The position numbers and the translations under genes are program-made. Below the pieces are notes generated by a model. That model did no database searches. It saw only the letters and a program-made list of their open reading frames with translations, and was not told the DNA's origin. A DNA stretch of 64,000 nt from Puccinellia tenuiflora. Taxonomy: Eukaryota > Streptophyta > Magnoliopsida > Poales > Poaceae. Below are positions 9,607-21,325 of this stretch, piece after piece (the stretch's first letter is position 1; every line of letters begins with the position of its first letter). The stretch covers positions 186,001 through 250,000 of the forward strand of contig QRDG01000851.1 of assembly GCA_012064385.1 (NCBI GenBank). The letters run 5' to 3'.

Positions 9607-10824
9607 ATGGATACCAGATTTCCCAAGCGAAGCGTTCGAATACGAAGTATCTCATTAGGAAGAGGAGTGTTCCGAGGCAATTGGGCGGTAGTTCTGGAGC
9701 AAATGATCAACTATTTGGGGGTTGAGACTAAAGTAGTGGTTAAGTCCCTTAGCTACTATGATGGATCAACCTTAGCCAAATATCGCGTTGCACTCAAACT
9801 CCCATCTGAGCTCAAAATGGGTTTGAAGATGCCATATGGGGAAGCCAAACATGTGGAGATAGCATTCCATATTGCAGTCGTTAAAGCCATTACCAATATT
9901 AGAACAATCAAGTCCAAGGAGTTGAAAGGAACCCTGTTTCATGCAATCCCAAGTGCCAACTATCGACAAGAGATAGATGTGGACTATCTAGCCTTTGCAC
10001 GAACTAACCCTCGTGACGCTGCCGTATTCCTTGAGAGTTGTGTCAAGCTTATCCGGACGTACCACAAATCTTTTAGTATGCTGTCCAATGGGATGGAGAT
10101 AATGGTAGAACAGTTCTCGAGCCCTGATGCTATCCAAGAGCGCTGTGACATGCTCATGTATGAAGCCCGTATGGGTCATACGGATCCACCATCTACCCCA
10201 ATTACTTATGTTGATGAGAATGCAGCCCCTGAAACCCCAATTTACACCACTTATTCTCCAGCACACCTAGATTATGTTCTTGTTGGAGAGGTGGAGGAAT
10301 GCCAAAATACTGAACCAGAAGCTTCCTATTCCGCTGGGTGGGATGAGGAACCCTATCAAGAAACCTCAAGCGATCCTATAATAATCAAGGGTGATGATGG
10401 CGAGGAGGAAGTTGAGAGTCATTTACCCAGAAGGAAGCCAAAGCTAGGACGATCAGGTAATCCAATTCTGATTAATTCAGATGAGGAAGATGAGGATGAT
10501 AGACGTGGTTATAAGTCAAGGTATACCCAGGGGGCGAGTACGTCAAGGCAGCCCAAGTTAGAACCCATTGAAGAGCCTCGAAGCTATTTCTGTAGCACCA
10601 GTGCTATTCCTTCGGGAACTGAGGACTTTGGAGGTGAGTTTAGTGGTGAGGCGGAGGCGTACCAATACCTAGACAGTTACTTTAATGTGACTGATTGGAA
10701 CTTAGAAGCATCACCATCCGACCCGGATTACCAGCCATATGGTAAGAAGATCCCTTTACCAGGATTCCTGAGGAGGACCGGTCGTAACAAGTGGTGGAAG
10801 CTGGGGAAGTTCACCGAGAAGTGA
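9607..10824 (+). CDS. Extra ORF upstream of gag in the chromovirus, function unknown
   Basis: 405 codons open from the ATG at 9607 (context AGGATGG) to a TGA. It lies between the primer site and gag and ends about 300 bp before the gag ATG. It is not gag: there is no CCHC knuckle and no capsid-like segment recognisable by eye. The N-terminal half (about 1-200) looks globular, starting with a basic patch (RFPKRSVRIRS) and followed by mixed hydrophobic and charged segments. The C-terminal half is low-complexity and acidic (DDGEEEVE near 270, DEEDEDD near 300), then Gly/Ser/Tyr-rich, with a basic, Trp-containing tail. It is unbroken, whereas the following gag-pol carries at least five lesions. 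I do not recognise a domain. Extra ORFs are known in plant Ty3/gypsy elements, but I cannot assign this one. A host gene captured by the element is an alternative. Confidence 0.75.
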   Translation: MDTRFPKRSVRIRSISLGRGVFRGNWAVVLEQMINYLGVETKVVVKSLSYYDGSTLAKYRVALKLPSELKMGLKMPYGEAKHVEIAFHIAVVKAITNIRTIKSKELKGTLFHAIPSANYRQEIDVDYLAFARTNPRDAAVFLESCVKLIRTYHKSFSMLSNGMEIMVEQFSSPDAIQERCDMLMYEARMGHTDPPSTPITYVDENAAPETPIYTTYSPAHLDYVLVGEVEECQNTEPEASYSAGWDEEPYQETSSDPIIIKGDDGEEEVESHLPRRKPKLGRSGNPILINSDEEDEDDRRGYKSRYTQGASTSRQPKLEPIEEPRSYFCSTSAIPSGTEDFGGEFSGEAEAYQYLDSYFNVTDWNLEASPSDPDYQPYGKKIPLPGFLRRTGRNKWWKLGKFTEK

Positions 10825-11122
10825 AGTTAACCAGAAAATGGAGTAGTAGTGTCCATATGTAACATATAGAGTATTGTAGCGTGTATGGTGTGGTTGTACG
10901 GTAGCAATAAGTGAGACCTACTCACTTTAGAGTGTGTTACAATTCTGTACCCATGTTTGTAATCCTACATGTATAATACATGGTATATGTTTGAAATGTT
11001 TTGGTTTCTTGGATTTTCTGGATTTCTATGTGTGACTAGTTTTTGCGCATGGAGATGAACTCAAAGTACATATGCATAATGTAACGATGAGTTCCAATTC
11101 TATGTGGCAGGACTAGGGGAAA

Positions 11123-12300
11123 ATGGCGAGTGTCGGAGAAGAAAGTGAGTTGCTTAGGCAAGAAAGAGAAGCAAGAGAGAAGCATGCAGCCGAGACAGGA
11201 GGAATACCTCAACCACCAAGGCCAATTACGGAGCAAAGTTTTATGCAATTTATGCAGTTGATGGAAGAAGGAAGACGTCATGATCAAGAAGTACAAAATA
11301 AATTCCTGCATGACCTTTTAGAGACGCAAAATGGAAGAGCAAGAAATGGAGAACCAAGAGGTGTAACCCTATCGGATTTCCAGAATACCAGGCCTGAACC
11401 TTTTGCAAGAGCAGTAGATCCCATGGATGCTGAAGATTGGATTGCAGACACTGAGAGAAAACTCAATACAGTGGGATGTTCTGATGAGGAGAAGGTTAGG
11501 TATGCAACCTACTTGCTTACTGGACCAGCAGCATCATGGTGGGAAGCAATTGTTGCTACACAGCCTGCCGGATATGTGATGAATTGGGAGGAGTTCAAGA
11601 AGAGATTTAGGGAAGCCCATGTTCCTGAAAGTATTATGGAGCTCAAGAAGAGAGAGTTTGAAATTTGAAACAAAATGGGTCACCAGTTGGAAGATATGTT
11701 AGCATGTTTAATACTTTATCTAGGTATGCTTTGGATGAAGTTAATACGGAGGAGAAAAGAAAGAAGAGATTCGTGAAGGGTTTGAATCCATTCATGAAAA
11801 TGCAACTCAGATTGACTAAACCTAAGGAATTCCAGGAGTTAGTGGATGCAGCTATAACTCTTGAGGATGATTATAAAATGCTTCAGGAGGAAAGGAGGAC
11901 GAAAGCCAGGATTGAACCCAGGAAATTTCAAGCGCAGAAGTCACCACCAAATTTACGTTTTAAGCCTAAACCTAGGATGGATATGAGGAAGCCAATGCCA
12001 CGGAATTCCAATCCAATGGATCACATCATTTGTGACAATTGTGGTCTAAGAGGACACATGAAGAACGATTGCCAAAAGCCAAAAATTATCTGTTTCGGAT
12101 GTGGACAGCAAGGGCACATAAAACCAGACTGTCCTTATCGGCAAAATCAACAGATGGGTCGTGGAAATGGAGGCGGTAATATTAGGAATGGTGGCAGGTT
12201 CAAGCCAAGAGGCGGAGGTTTTGGTCAAACCCCTTCAGATAAAGCTAAAGAGAAGCCTTATGGGAAGCTGAATTGCACCAGCCTGGAGGAAGTCAACAAT
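11123..12300 (+). pseudogene. gag of the chromovirus (frameshifted)
   Basis: Encodes the capsid/nucleocapsid polyprotein that packages element RNA. It starts at the ATG at 11123. The capsid-like region (DAEDWIADTERKL near residues 105-117, typical of plant gypsy gag) runs to a premature TGA at 11666-11668, where a one-base loss in a short A/T run shifts the frame. Translation similarity resumes at once in the next frame (LKQNGSPVGRYVSMF). Two zinc knuckles of the form CX2CX4HX4C follow at about 12030-12073 and 12099-12132, then a Gly/Arg-rich linker. The frame runs on into the protease before a second shift near 12385. Confidence 0.88.
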
Positions 12301-15300
12301 AAGAACAATGTGGTGATCGGTACGCTCAAAATCTTATCTCATCCTGGCAAAGTTTTGTTTGATACTGGAGCTACTACATCTTTTATTTTCACAACAATTT
12401 GTGGAAGCACATGGGATTAGGTGTCAACCGTTAGCAGTCCCGATTATGGTTATGTCAGCTGGTGGAAAAAATTTAGCATCACAAGTCAAAAAGGATCAAG
12501 TAATTATGATCTGTGATCGCGTTTATAACGCTGATTTGTTAGTAATACCCATGAAAGATATAGCAGTCATCTTAGGGATGGACTGGTTGTCTGACCATGG
12601 AGCCCAAATAGATTGTGCGGATAAGACGGTATCGTTAAGAGGACCCGGAGGGATTAGAATGATATACCAAGGTGATAAACACATGCAGTTAAAGGCAGAT
12701 CTGCAATTAAACTCCTTGAGTAAGGAAAAATTGAAAGAGATTCCGGTAGTAAGGGAGTTTCCGGATGTGTTTCCAGAGGAATTACCTGGAATGCCACCCG
12801 ACCGAGAAATTGAGTTTACTATAGATTTAATTCCTGGCACAGCACCTATTGCACAACCACCATATAAGATGGGACCCAAGGAATTGGTACAGCTAAAGGA
12901 GCAATTGGATGAATTGGAAGCCAAAGGATTCATAAGAGAAAGTGTATCCCCTTGGGGAGCACCAGTAATATTTGTGGATAAAAGGGATGGAGGACGGAGA
13001 ATGTGTGGAGATTTTCATAACCTAAACAATGTTACAATCAAGAATAAGTACCCTTTACCAAGGATACAAGATTTATTTGATCAAGTTAGAGGAGCCGGAG
13101 TATTTTCCAAAATCGATTTAAGATCAGGATATCATCAAATAAAGATCAAAGCTGAGGATATTCCAAAGACTGGATTTGTATCACGATACGGACATCATGA
13201 GTACCTAGTGGTACCATTTGGATTGACCAATGCACCAGCTATATTCATGAATTTGATGAACAAGATTTTCATGCCATATCTGGACAAGTTCGTGATAGTA
13301 TTCATAGATGATATATTGATTTATTCCCGAACTAAAGAAGAACATGCACGTCATTTGAAAATAGTACTGCAAACATTAAGAGAACACCAGTTATATGCCA
13401 AATTCAGCAAGTGTGAATTTTGGTTAGACCAAGTGGAATTTCTTGGGCATGTGATCAGCAAAGAAGGAATTGCTGTGAATCCGGAGAAGGTGAAAGCTGT
13501 ATTAGAATGGAAAGTACCTAAGAATCCTAAGGAAATAAGAGCATTTCTAGGAATGGCCGGATACTATAGAAGATTCATTGAAGGATTTTCAAAGATAGCT
13601 GGACCCATGACCAAGTTGCTTAGAAAGAATGTTCCGTTTGAATGGACCGAGAAATGTGAACAAAGTTTTCAGGAGCTTAAAAGGAAGTTAACAACAACAC
13701 CAGTTTTGGCGGTACCGGAGACCGGCAAAGATTATACGGTGTATTGTGATGCATCCAAAAATGGACTAGGATGTGTATTAATGCAAGATCACAAGGTCAT
13801 TGCTTATGGATCCAGGCAATTGAAACCCCATGAACTCAACTACCCAACACATGATTTGGAATTAGCCGCAGTTGTTTACGCTTTGAAGCAGTGGAGACAT
13901 TTTCTTTATGGAGCAAAGTGTGAGTTATACACGGATCATAAGAGTTTGAAATACTTCTTCACACAAAAGGAGTTAAATATGAGGCAAAGAAGATGGTTGG
14001 AATTAATTAAGGATTATGATTTAACGATTAATTATACACCCGGAAAGGCTAATGTGGTAGCTGATGCTTTAAGCCAGAAGGTCACTTGTAATCCTTTAAT
14101 GGAACAAGGGATGCCCAAAGAACTTAGAAGGGAGATAGAGAGGTTCCAAATAGAGATTTGGGACGGATCAGCACTAAATAGTATTATGGCAATGGATATT
14201 GTTGGAGAGGTTAACATGGATTAGAAAGCAAACATAATATCTCATCAAGAAGAAGATAAGTTCATAGCAGAAGAGATAAGGAGAATTAAGGAAGAGAGAA
14301 TGTCTGAGTTTACTTTAAAGACTGAAGATGGATCTTTGTGGTATCATGATAGAATTTGTGTTCCAGATATAAAGGAAATTAAGTGTATTATACTCAAAGA
14401 AGCCCACGAAACACCTTATTCTGTACATCCTGGGAGTACCAAGATGTATATGGATTTGAAAAAGATATTCTGGTGGAACAATATGAAAAGAGAAATTGCA
14501 AGATGTGTGGCAGAGTGTCATACTTGTAGTCAAGTGAAGGCTGAACACCAGAGACCAGCTGGATTGTTACAACCTTTGTCGATTCCCAAATGGAAATGGG
14601 AAGACATTAGTATGGATTTTATCACAGGATTACCCAAAACAAGGAGAAATAAGGATGCAATTTGGGTGATTGTGGACCGATTAACCAAAAGTGCTCATTT
14701 TCTTGTTATCAATCAGAAAGATACAGCGGCAACTTTGATTGAAATCTATGTGAAAGAGATAGTTAGTAAGCACGGAGTACCTTTAACAATAGTTTCAGAT
14801 AGAGGATCTATCTTTACTTCAGCTTTTTGGAAGCACTTGCATAAGAGATTAGGGACAGATCTTAATTTTAGTACCGCATACCATCCCCAAACTAGAGGAC
14901 AGACTGAACGGACAAATCAAATACTGGAAGATATGCTGAGAGCATGTGTTCTAGATTTTGGAGGATCGTGGGATGAACACTTAGCATTAGCAGAATTCTC
15001 TTACAACAACAGTTATCAGAGTAGCATACAAATGGCACCATTTGAGGCTTTATATGGAAGAAATGTAGATCGCCAATATGTTGGTTTGAAGTAGGTGAAA
15101 GTAAGGAGTTTGCACCTGAGTATATAAGAGAACAGTAAGTGATAGTCGATATTATCCGAGATCGCTTGAAAATAGCTCAGAGTAGACAAAAGAGTTATGC
15201 AGATCTTACCCGAAGACAACGGGAGCCCCAATTACAGGATATGGTTTACTTAAGAGTTAGTCCGACCAAAGGAGTGAAAAGGTTTGGAGTAAAAGGAAAA

Positions 15301-15681
15301 TTGAGTCCAAGGTATATTGGACCATTCTGTGTATTAAGTCAAAAGGGGACTGTAGCTTTTGAGTTAGAATTACCAGAAATTCTATCACAAGTGCACAATG
15401 TGTTTCATGTCTCACAACTCCGAAAGTGCTTGAAACCACCCGAAGAACCAATTGACTATGAGAAGTTAAAATTACAACCAGACCTATCCTATGAGGAGCA
15501 ACCGAAAAGATTTTATCTGAAAATTGGAAAAGATTACGAAATAGAGTTATCAAATATTGTTTGATACAGTGGAAGAATCATCCTGAAAGAGAAGCAACGT
15601 GGGAAAAAGAAGATGATCTACGACGAGACTACCCACATTTGTTCAGGTACCTCAGAAAAGAAACTTCGGGACGAAGTTTAG
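12301..15681 (+). pseudogene. pol of the chromovirus: PR, RT, RNase H, integrase, chromodomain-like tail (broken)
   Basis: Replication polyprotein region. Protease: active-site DTGA near 12360. A frame change near 12385-12395 leads into the long open frame to 14224. Reverse transcriptase: the catalytic box reads FIDD (12,300-13,330 region, near 13308). RNase H: CDAS near 13748 to ADALSQK near 14070. An in-frame TAG at 14222-14224 separates it from integrase. Integrase (about 14300-15564) has the CX2C of the zinc finger (CHTC), a core Asp in MDF, Asp in SDRG and the Glu of QTERTNQ. The frame breaks again near 15062, with a TAA near 15136, and once more before the chromodomain-like tail, recognisable by WKNHPEREATWE at about 15565-15605. 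These breaks make the copy non-autonomous. Confidence 0.88.
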
Positions 15682-15683
15682 TT

Positions 15684-15697
15684 TAAGGGGGAGAGGA
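15684..15697 (+). other. Polypurine tract
   Basis: AAGGGGGAGAGGA lies directly before the 3' LTR and is the expected plus-strand primer for reverse transcription. Confidence 0.8.
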
Positions 15698-18600
15698 TGT
15701 AATACCCCGCAGTTATAGGTTTCATAAGGGTAGAAATAGAAAGTTTGCATCTTTGCATTCATGCATGTTTGAAAAGTCCGAATAATTTTCGTGCTTTTAT
15801 GCAAAAAGGACTAAGAAGTCGAACTCTGACCAACGTCGATGATTTGGAAACATATCACTGACCAGTAGTCGAGACTAGTCGATATAACCTTAGTCACCTA
15901 TTCAAAACCCTAGTTTGTAATTTGAAGGTTGGGTTATCACCCCTATTGAAAATTTACTAAGGCAAATTCAAAATTTAATACAAATAACATTCACACTTGT
16001 ATAACTTAATCTTATTCACAATCTCAAGCATTGATTCAATTCTTGAATTCAAATTCTTATTTAACAAACATAATATATCTTAGCATTCAAAGAATTCTTA
16101 TCCTATCTTTTTCTATGCAATTCAAAATTTAAACTTTCACAAAATTGGAAACATCATCATCATATTTTCAAAAACAATTCTTCATACAAATTAAATTATA
16201 TACAACATCCAACAGATTTCACAAGTTGAATTGTTCCACAATTCTGTTACAAATAATACACAATATACATTATTAGGCCATATACAAATTCATTACAGAG
16301 AGTTAAAAAGAAAATCCTATGCACTAAATCCTTTAGCAATCTTTAGAGATCTCAAACCTGTAAAATCAAACACAATCCACAAAGAAAATATTTGGGTTAA
16401 TGTTAGTAATGTAGCCAAGTACATTGGTACTGGCTGATTGCTTTAACATTTGGCAGATTGCCAAACTCCATGAATTGGAGCTGGCATTTGAATTCAAAAA
16501 CAGAACCAAATAGGCAACTTGATCATGCTCAGCATGCATTTAAGCATGTAAAAGGGGCAAAGGCAGAACCAGCTTTACAACTTAGGCAACCTGGAGGGAC
16601 TAGCTGGATAAAAACATGATCCTTTCCAATTTTTCCAAAGGCAACAATGGGACATAATAATTCAATTCTGCCAAATATAATTCCTAAACCAACCTTATTT
16701 ATTTTGTGGTGTTACATTTACCATTAATTGATAAATGGACCCAAAATTCCTAAAGCCCACAGTCAAATCCAGTCACAACCCAGTTATAATTCCAGCCCAC
16801 TTGTAAAGCCATCCAAACCCATCAAAGTTACTTCAGAACTAAGGAGCAAGTCGGCACAACCAGGATAAGAACAAGTGAGGTGGAGGGATATGTCCCTGCA
16901 CTGAAATTTTAGCTCAAGTTCATCCATAGATGGATTTGAAACATCTCATAACCAGATTGAACAACAACAGCCGGCCAGAGCAAGGATAGGATCAAAGAGG
17001 TGGAAGAGTTAGCCATAATACAGTAAACAATGTCCAGGCACAGAAATTTATTCTCCAGAGGATAAGAACCTCCTTAGATTAACAGAAGAGTGGCAGCTCG
17101 AGGTAGAGGAGGGCCACTGTAAGCAGTTTACACAACACATGCAATTATCCTGGTGCCACCACCAGATTCACCCAAAAACCCTATAAATAGGGCAGCCAGC
17201 CGAATCCACAAGGTACAACACAACCAAGCACATCACACACATCTCTGAAAATGTTCATCATCAAGAACATTAGCCACATCACAACTTGCAGCTAGAACTA
17301 TACACTTTAGGAAAATTGAAGCAGCTAGGAGGAGCAGGCTAACCACAAGACGCAGGTTGTCAGTTTAGCCAGAATACCAAGCTACTCATCAATAGCAGGT
17401 TGATCCTTTGAGTGCTTTAGGCAGAGAAGGAGAGAAACAGCTAGCTCTGATAATGACAGAGCCAAGCTAAGCATGTTTCCATGCATGGAAGGGAAGAGAG
17501 GTAGTGAGGAGTATCTGTTCTTGTCACAACCATGTTTAACATGGATTATGCTAAGGATAGATGAGAGGGAAGTGCAGCATCTGTTCTCTATAAATTACAC
17601 ACAAGCCAGTGAACCAGGGAACTGGAGTAACTGAGCTCAGCACATCTGTACACTAGAAGAAGCACAGGAAAGCATAGAATGGAATTTCCAAAAGCTAAAT
17701 ATCTCTTGCCAGCTTATGTGTAACTCCAGAGGAGGCATCACATCGTGCATAGCCAAATTCTTTAGCTATAAATCCAATTCCACACTATTTTACAGCACAG
17801 AGCACAAGCCACATCTTAAGTTTAGGTCAGATTCCAATTCTTTCCTCTCCAATCATTTTTACCGAAGCAAATCATCTAAATCAATTCAATTCTTCACAAC
17901 CCACACAGTAGATAATTATCTAAGCATCATGGCATCACATATTCTCAATCAACAGAGCAGAGCAGTGTACCAGTAAGGAGAATTTGCGCAGCATAGCAGT
18001 TGAGCTAGCCCAGAGAAGAATTTAGGAGAAGATAGCAGAGAGGAGGGAGAAGAGGAAATATTACCTTGCGCCCATGGCTGTAACGGCATGACGACGGGGC
18101 AGTGCCCGTGTGGTCATGACGGAGAACCAAGGGAGGCGCAGCACCACAGCAACACAACCACAGCACCACAGCAGCACGAAGGCGAGCTCCACACCGGCGG
18201 CGGAGCAGAGCGGGAGTCGGGAGCACGACGAATCGCGCTGCAACCGAAACCCTCACCAGGGGATAGGTCCAGCATGACCGCGTCGGTGGAGAAGGAGAGG
18301 AGCAGCGAGGTGGAGTCAGAGAGCGGAGCTCTGCGCCTAGCCATGGCGAAGCAGCTCGGAGAAGGAGAAGCTCGGCGGAGCGGCGCCGTCACCGAAACCC
18401 TAATCTTAGGGTTGGGTTGCGCACGAACACACCAGGTGAAGAAAAGAAGATCGTAGGGGAGCCGAAGGTAGAGCGTCGAGAGGGCTGTCGATTGCGCCCT
18501 AGCATGACGGCGGAGATGGCCGGAGCACGCCAGAATCGGCCGGCGACGGCGAAGGCAAAAAGAGGATCGCGTCGACCACGGGAGCGAGAGAGAGAAGAGA

Positions 18601-20537
18601 GGGAGAGGAGAAAGTGGTTCAGTCTAACCGAACTGGTGCGGGTTGACTTGGTTCAACCAAGTACCCGAGGACCTAAGTGCAAATTTTAAGAAATTGCTGA
18701 ATTCAAATCAAATCCAAGTTATGATTTAAATTTTAAATCCAAAATAAGAATACTAAAAATCAAGTAAAAATATGTTATTAACTCAAAATTTTGCAAGGAT
18801 TTCAAAAATTATTTTTACTTGATTTATTGAAAAATATTTCTTGAGTGAAAAATTCAAAGATCCCTAAGTGGAAATGATTTGAATTGTTTTCAAAATATTC
18901 AATGATCCTTCAGTGGAAATGAATTGAATTATCTTTTTAAAAGTAAAATAAATTATCTTTCCATAAATGACTGTCCTGTTACTCATCCTAGGTAAAACAC
19001 ACAAAAAAGAAATCATACTAAAATGTGAAGGGGGGAATTTTTCTAAAAAAAGAAAATCTGCACAAATCATTTCATCTATGCATAATAGCATGATTTGGAT
19101 TTTCAAACATTGTCTTATAAAGACAATGATGTTGATTTTCAGAACACGAGGGTCACGAATCGCCGGAAGCTTTAGACTGCACTACTTGTCAGTCTCAAGG
19201 CAAGTTCATTCTTGCATACCGTTTGATGTATTTTTATCAAAGTACTTGCAAAGTTACTTATACGTTCCTTTCACTTGCATTAAAAAGAAAAGGTATTTTT
19301 GAATGATGTGGTATATACAATTGGTTGGCGGTGGAACAATGGTAAGATGAATAGGTTCGGTGTTCCATCGTATGGGAAGGTATATATCCTTAGGAACTAA
19401 TAACCCATGTTCCAGTGATCCTTTCGCCGTAGTAAAAGCATCAACCAACGGACTTTCTATGGGCGGGGTCAGTCAGAGGCTTCTTTTCTCATCCGCATAT
19501 CCTCGGCAGGCCTACACCGGGTTGGGTCGTTGCGGCGGCAACAGCGTGGAAGCGCGTGCTCTTCCCGACCGACGGGGTAATTGGTGGGGAAGCTTGGGAG
19601 GGGTGATGGGTATGCGTTGAACATGATTCCCCTACCGCATCATAAATGGGCGGATGTGTGTTGATTTGGGAGAAGCTCCACATGGCTGAATGTCCTGAAC
19701 CTTGGCTATAACACTCATGGAGTGTAAAGAGAGCATATATAGGGCCAGGCAACTGTTGGGTAAAGTGATGCAACTCTGCAGAGTCAAACAGCAAATTTGT
19801 GATTTCACAACCGTGTTCCCGGAATGGAACTACGAGATCGAGGCCGGAATGGAGTCCCATTTGGATTCACAAGACCGGTGGAGACTGTGGACATAGTTTT
19901 CAGAATAAAATCTATCCTTTGAAGAAATGTTTGCAAAAACTTGCATTTATGCCAAAGACCCGAGGTTTTGGCAGTAGCTAGTGCATGAAACACCTTATCT
20001 ATATATATTCAGAACTTGCTGAGTAACGCTGTTGCTCACCCTTTCCTTTTTGACCCCATGCTTAGACTTTGAGGAGGCAATCAAGGAGAGTTATGGAGCT
20101 TACCACGAGGACGAGGTGTACTACGAGGAACCCGATCTATCCGGAGGAGTGGAAGGCGTCGACTACCTGATTGCTTATGGAGGCGATGATGATGAGACCG
20201 AGACTTAGTCTCCTATCTTACGAACCGGACCGAGCAATACTAGACTAGTACTACTTAGGTTGTTGAGTCCGATGGTTCTTAGTTTACTTCTTTCTATCGT
20301 TAATAAGTTGACCTCAGTCAACCGTACTGTAGTTGAAATTCCTCCCATGTCGGAGGAAGACGTTGAAGCTTTTGTACATTTCTGGCTTGTAATCTTTAGC
20401 AGTGTGTAATAAAGTGGACCCGCAATGTTTCTATTGTACTACTCTGAGGGATGTAATATTTACGGATAAGTCCTTTCGTAGATGTTATGTCAACGACTTG
20501 TACACTATAATATGCAGTGGTGTGCTGGGTCACCGCA
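15698..20537 (+). repeat. 3' LTR of the chromovirus
   Basis: 4,840 bp, TGTAATACCCCG to GTCACCGCA. It matches the 5' LTR along its whole length, with TATA box at 17182-17190 and AATAAA at 20408-20413. It is followed directly by ACGCGTCCG. Confidence 0.95.
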
Positions 20538-20810
20538 ACGCGTCCGCCCAGTCGGCGGGCAGATCTTTAATGAATCCACGATTTGTTCAACATACCTGAT
20601 ACGAACTGATGTTTCCATATGAAGGAGACTTCATTCTTTACCCGCAAAAAAAAGGAGAGTTCACTTCCCTGATTTGTTTGTCCATGTGATTTTCTTTCCT
20701 TCATAGTAGATTAAATTTGATTTTCTTCAGTGGGATTTTATTAATTCAAAAAAATATAGGGAAAAGTCGGACGAACAGATCTTCTTTTATGAGATTTTAT
20801 TTCATTCATA
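20538..20810. other. Unassigned DNA right of the chromovirus
   Basis: It begins ACGCGTCCGCCC and turns AT-rich after 20640. No continuation of the CACTA fragment seen left of the element, and no coding frame of note. Confidence 0.4.
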
Positions 20811-21060
20811 CATTAAATGGTATTTTCTTCTCTGATATTTCATTAATTCATAACAAGATATTTCTTTCCTTCATACATTAAATGGGATTTTCTTCTGTGA
20901 TATTTCATTAATTCATAACAAGATATTTCTTTCCTTTATACATTAAAATAATAACAAGATATTTCCTTCCTTCATACAAGATTTCTTATTTAATTCCGAA
21001 TTACTTATCTTGATATGAAGAAATATGATACGAATTTAATGTATGAAGGAAAGAAATTCG
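20811..21060. repeat. 65-bp tandem repeat with a facing inverted copy
   Basis: Two near-identical 65-bp units (20811-20875, 20876-20940) and a partial third (20941-20976), each holding CATTAAATGG and TTTCTTTCCTTCATA. A 23-bp piece spanning a unit border recurs exactly inverted at about 21037-21059, so a stem-loop can form. It is AT-rich and non-coding. Confidence 0.7.
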
Positions 21061-21200
21061 GAACGTAAATCTTGGGAGGAATAAATTTGCTTTCCTTCCT
21101 ACATTAAATCGTGGTTTATTAGATCACCCATATATAATTAATTTAATTGTCCATCCTAATTTTTGGGCGGCCATCAATTCAAGTGAAAACCTGTAAACTA

Positions 21201-21323
21201 CTCCCTCTGTTTCGAATTAGATGACTTGAGTTTGTCCAAATGGAGATGTATCTAGACGTAAAACATGTGTAGGTATATTTTTATTTGAACAAACCCATGT
21301 TATTTAATTTCGAACGGAGGGAG
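21201..21323. mobile_element. Stowaway MITE (Tc1/mariner-derived)
   Basis: 123-bp element with terminal inverted repeats CTCCCTCTGTTTCG / CGAACGGAGGGAG, flanked by the diagnostic TA duplication (21199-21200 and 21324-21325). It is non-coding, and its size and termini match grass Stowaway families moved by mariner transposases. Confidence 0.92.
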
Positions 21324-21325
21324 TA

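Larger units (their letters stand above)
4557..20537 (+). mobile_element. Ty3/gypsy chromovirus (Tekay/Del-like) with ~4.85-kb LTRs, full structure but mutated
   Basis: Complete LTR retrotransposon of about 16 kb. In order: 5' LTR 4557-9426, initiator-Met-tRNA primer site 9429-9440, an extra ORF 9607-10824, gag with two CCHC knuckles, protease, reverse transcriptase, RNase H, integrase with a chromodomain-like tail, polypurine tract, and 3' LTR 15698-20537. Gene order PR-RT-RH-INT plus chromodomain places it in the chromoviruses, most like Tekay/Del. Both LTRs run TG...CA. The flanks are CCGTG on the left and ACGCG on the right, so no target-site duplication is visible; the element may be recombinant or its flank rearranged. 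The LTRs differ at a few percent of sites, mostly transitions at CG, plus indels of about 15 and 23 bp, so it is clearly older than the copia element at 30960. It is not autonomous now because gag-pol is broken. Confidence 0.93.
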
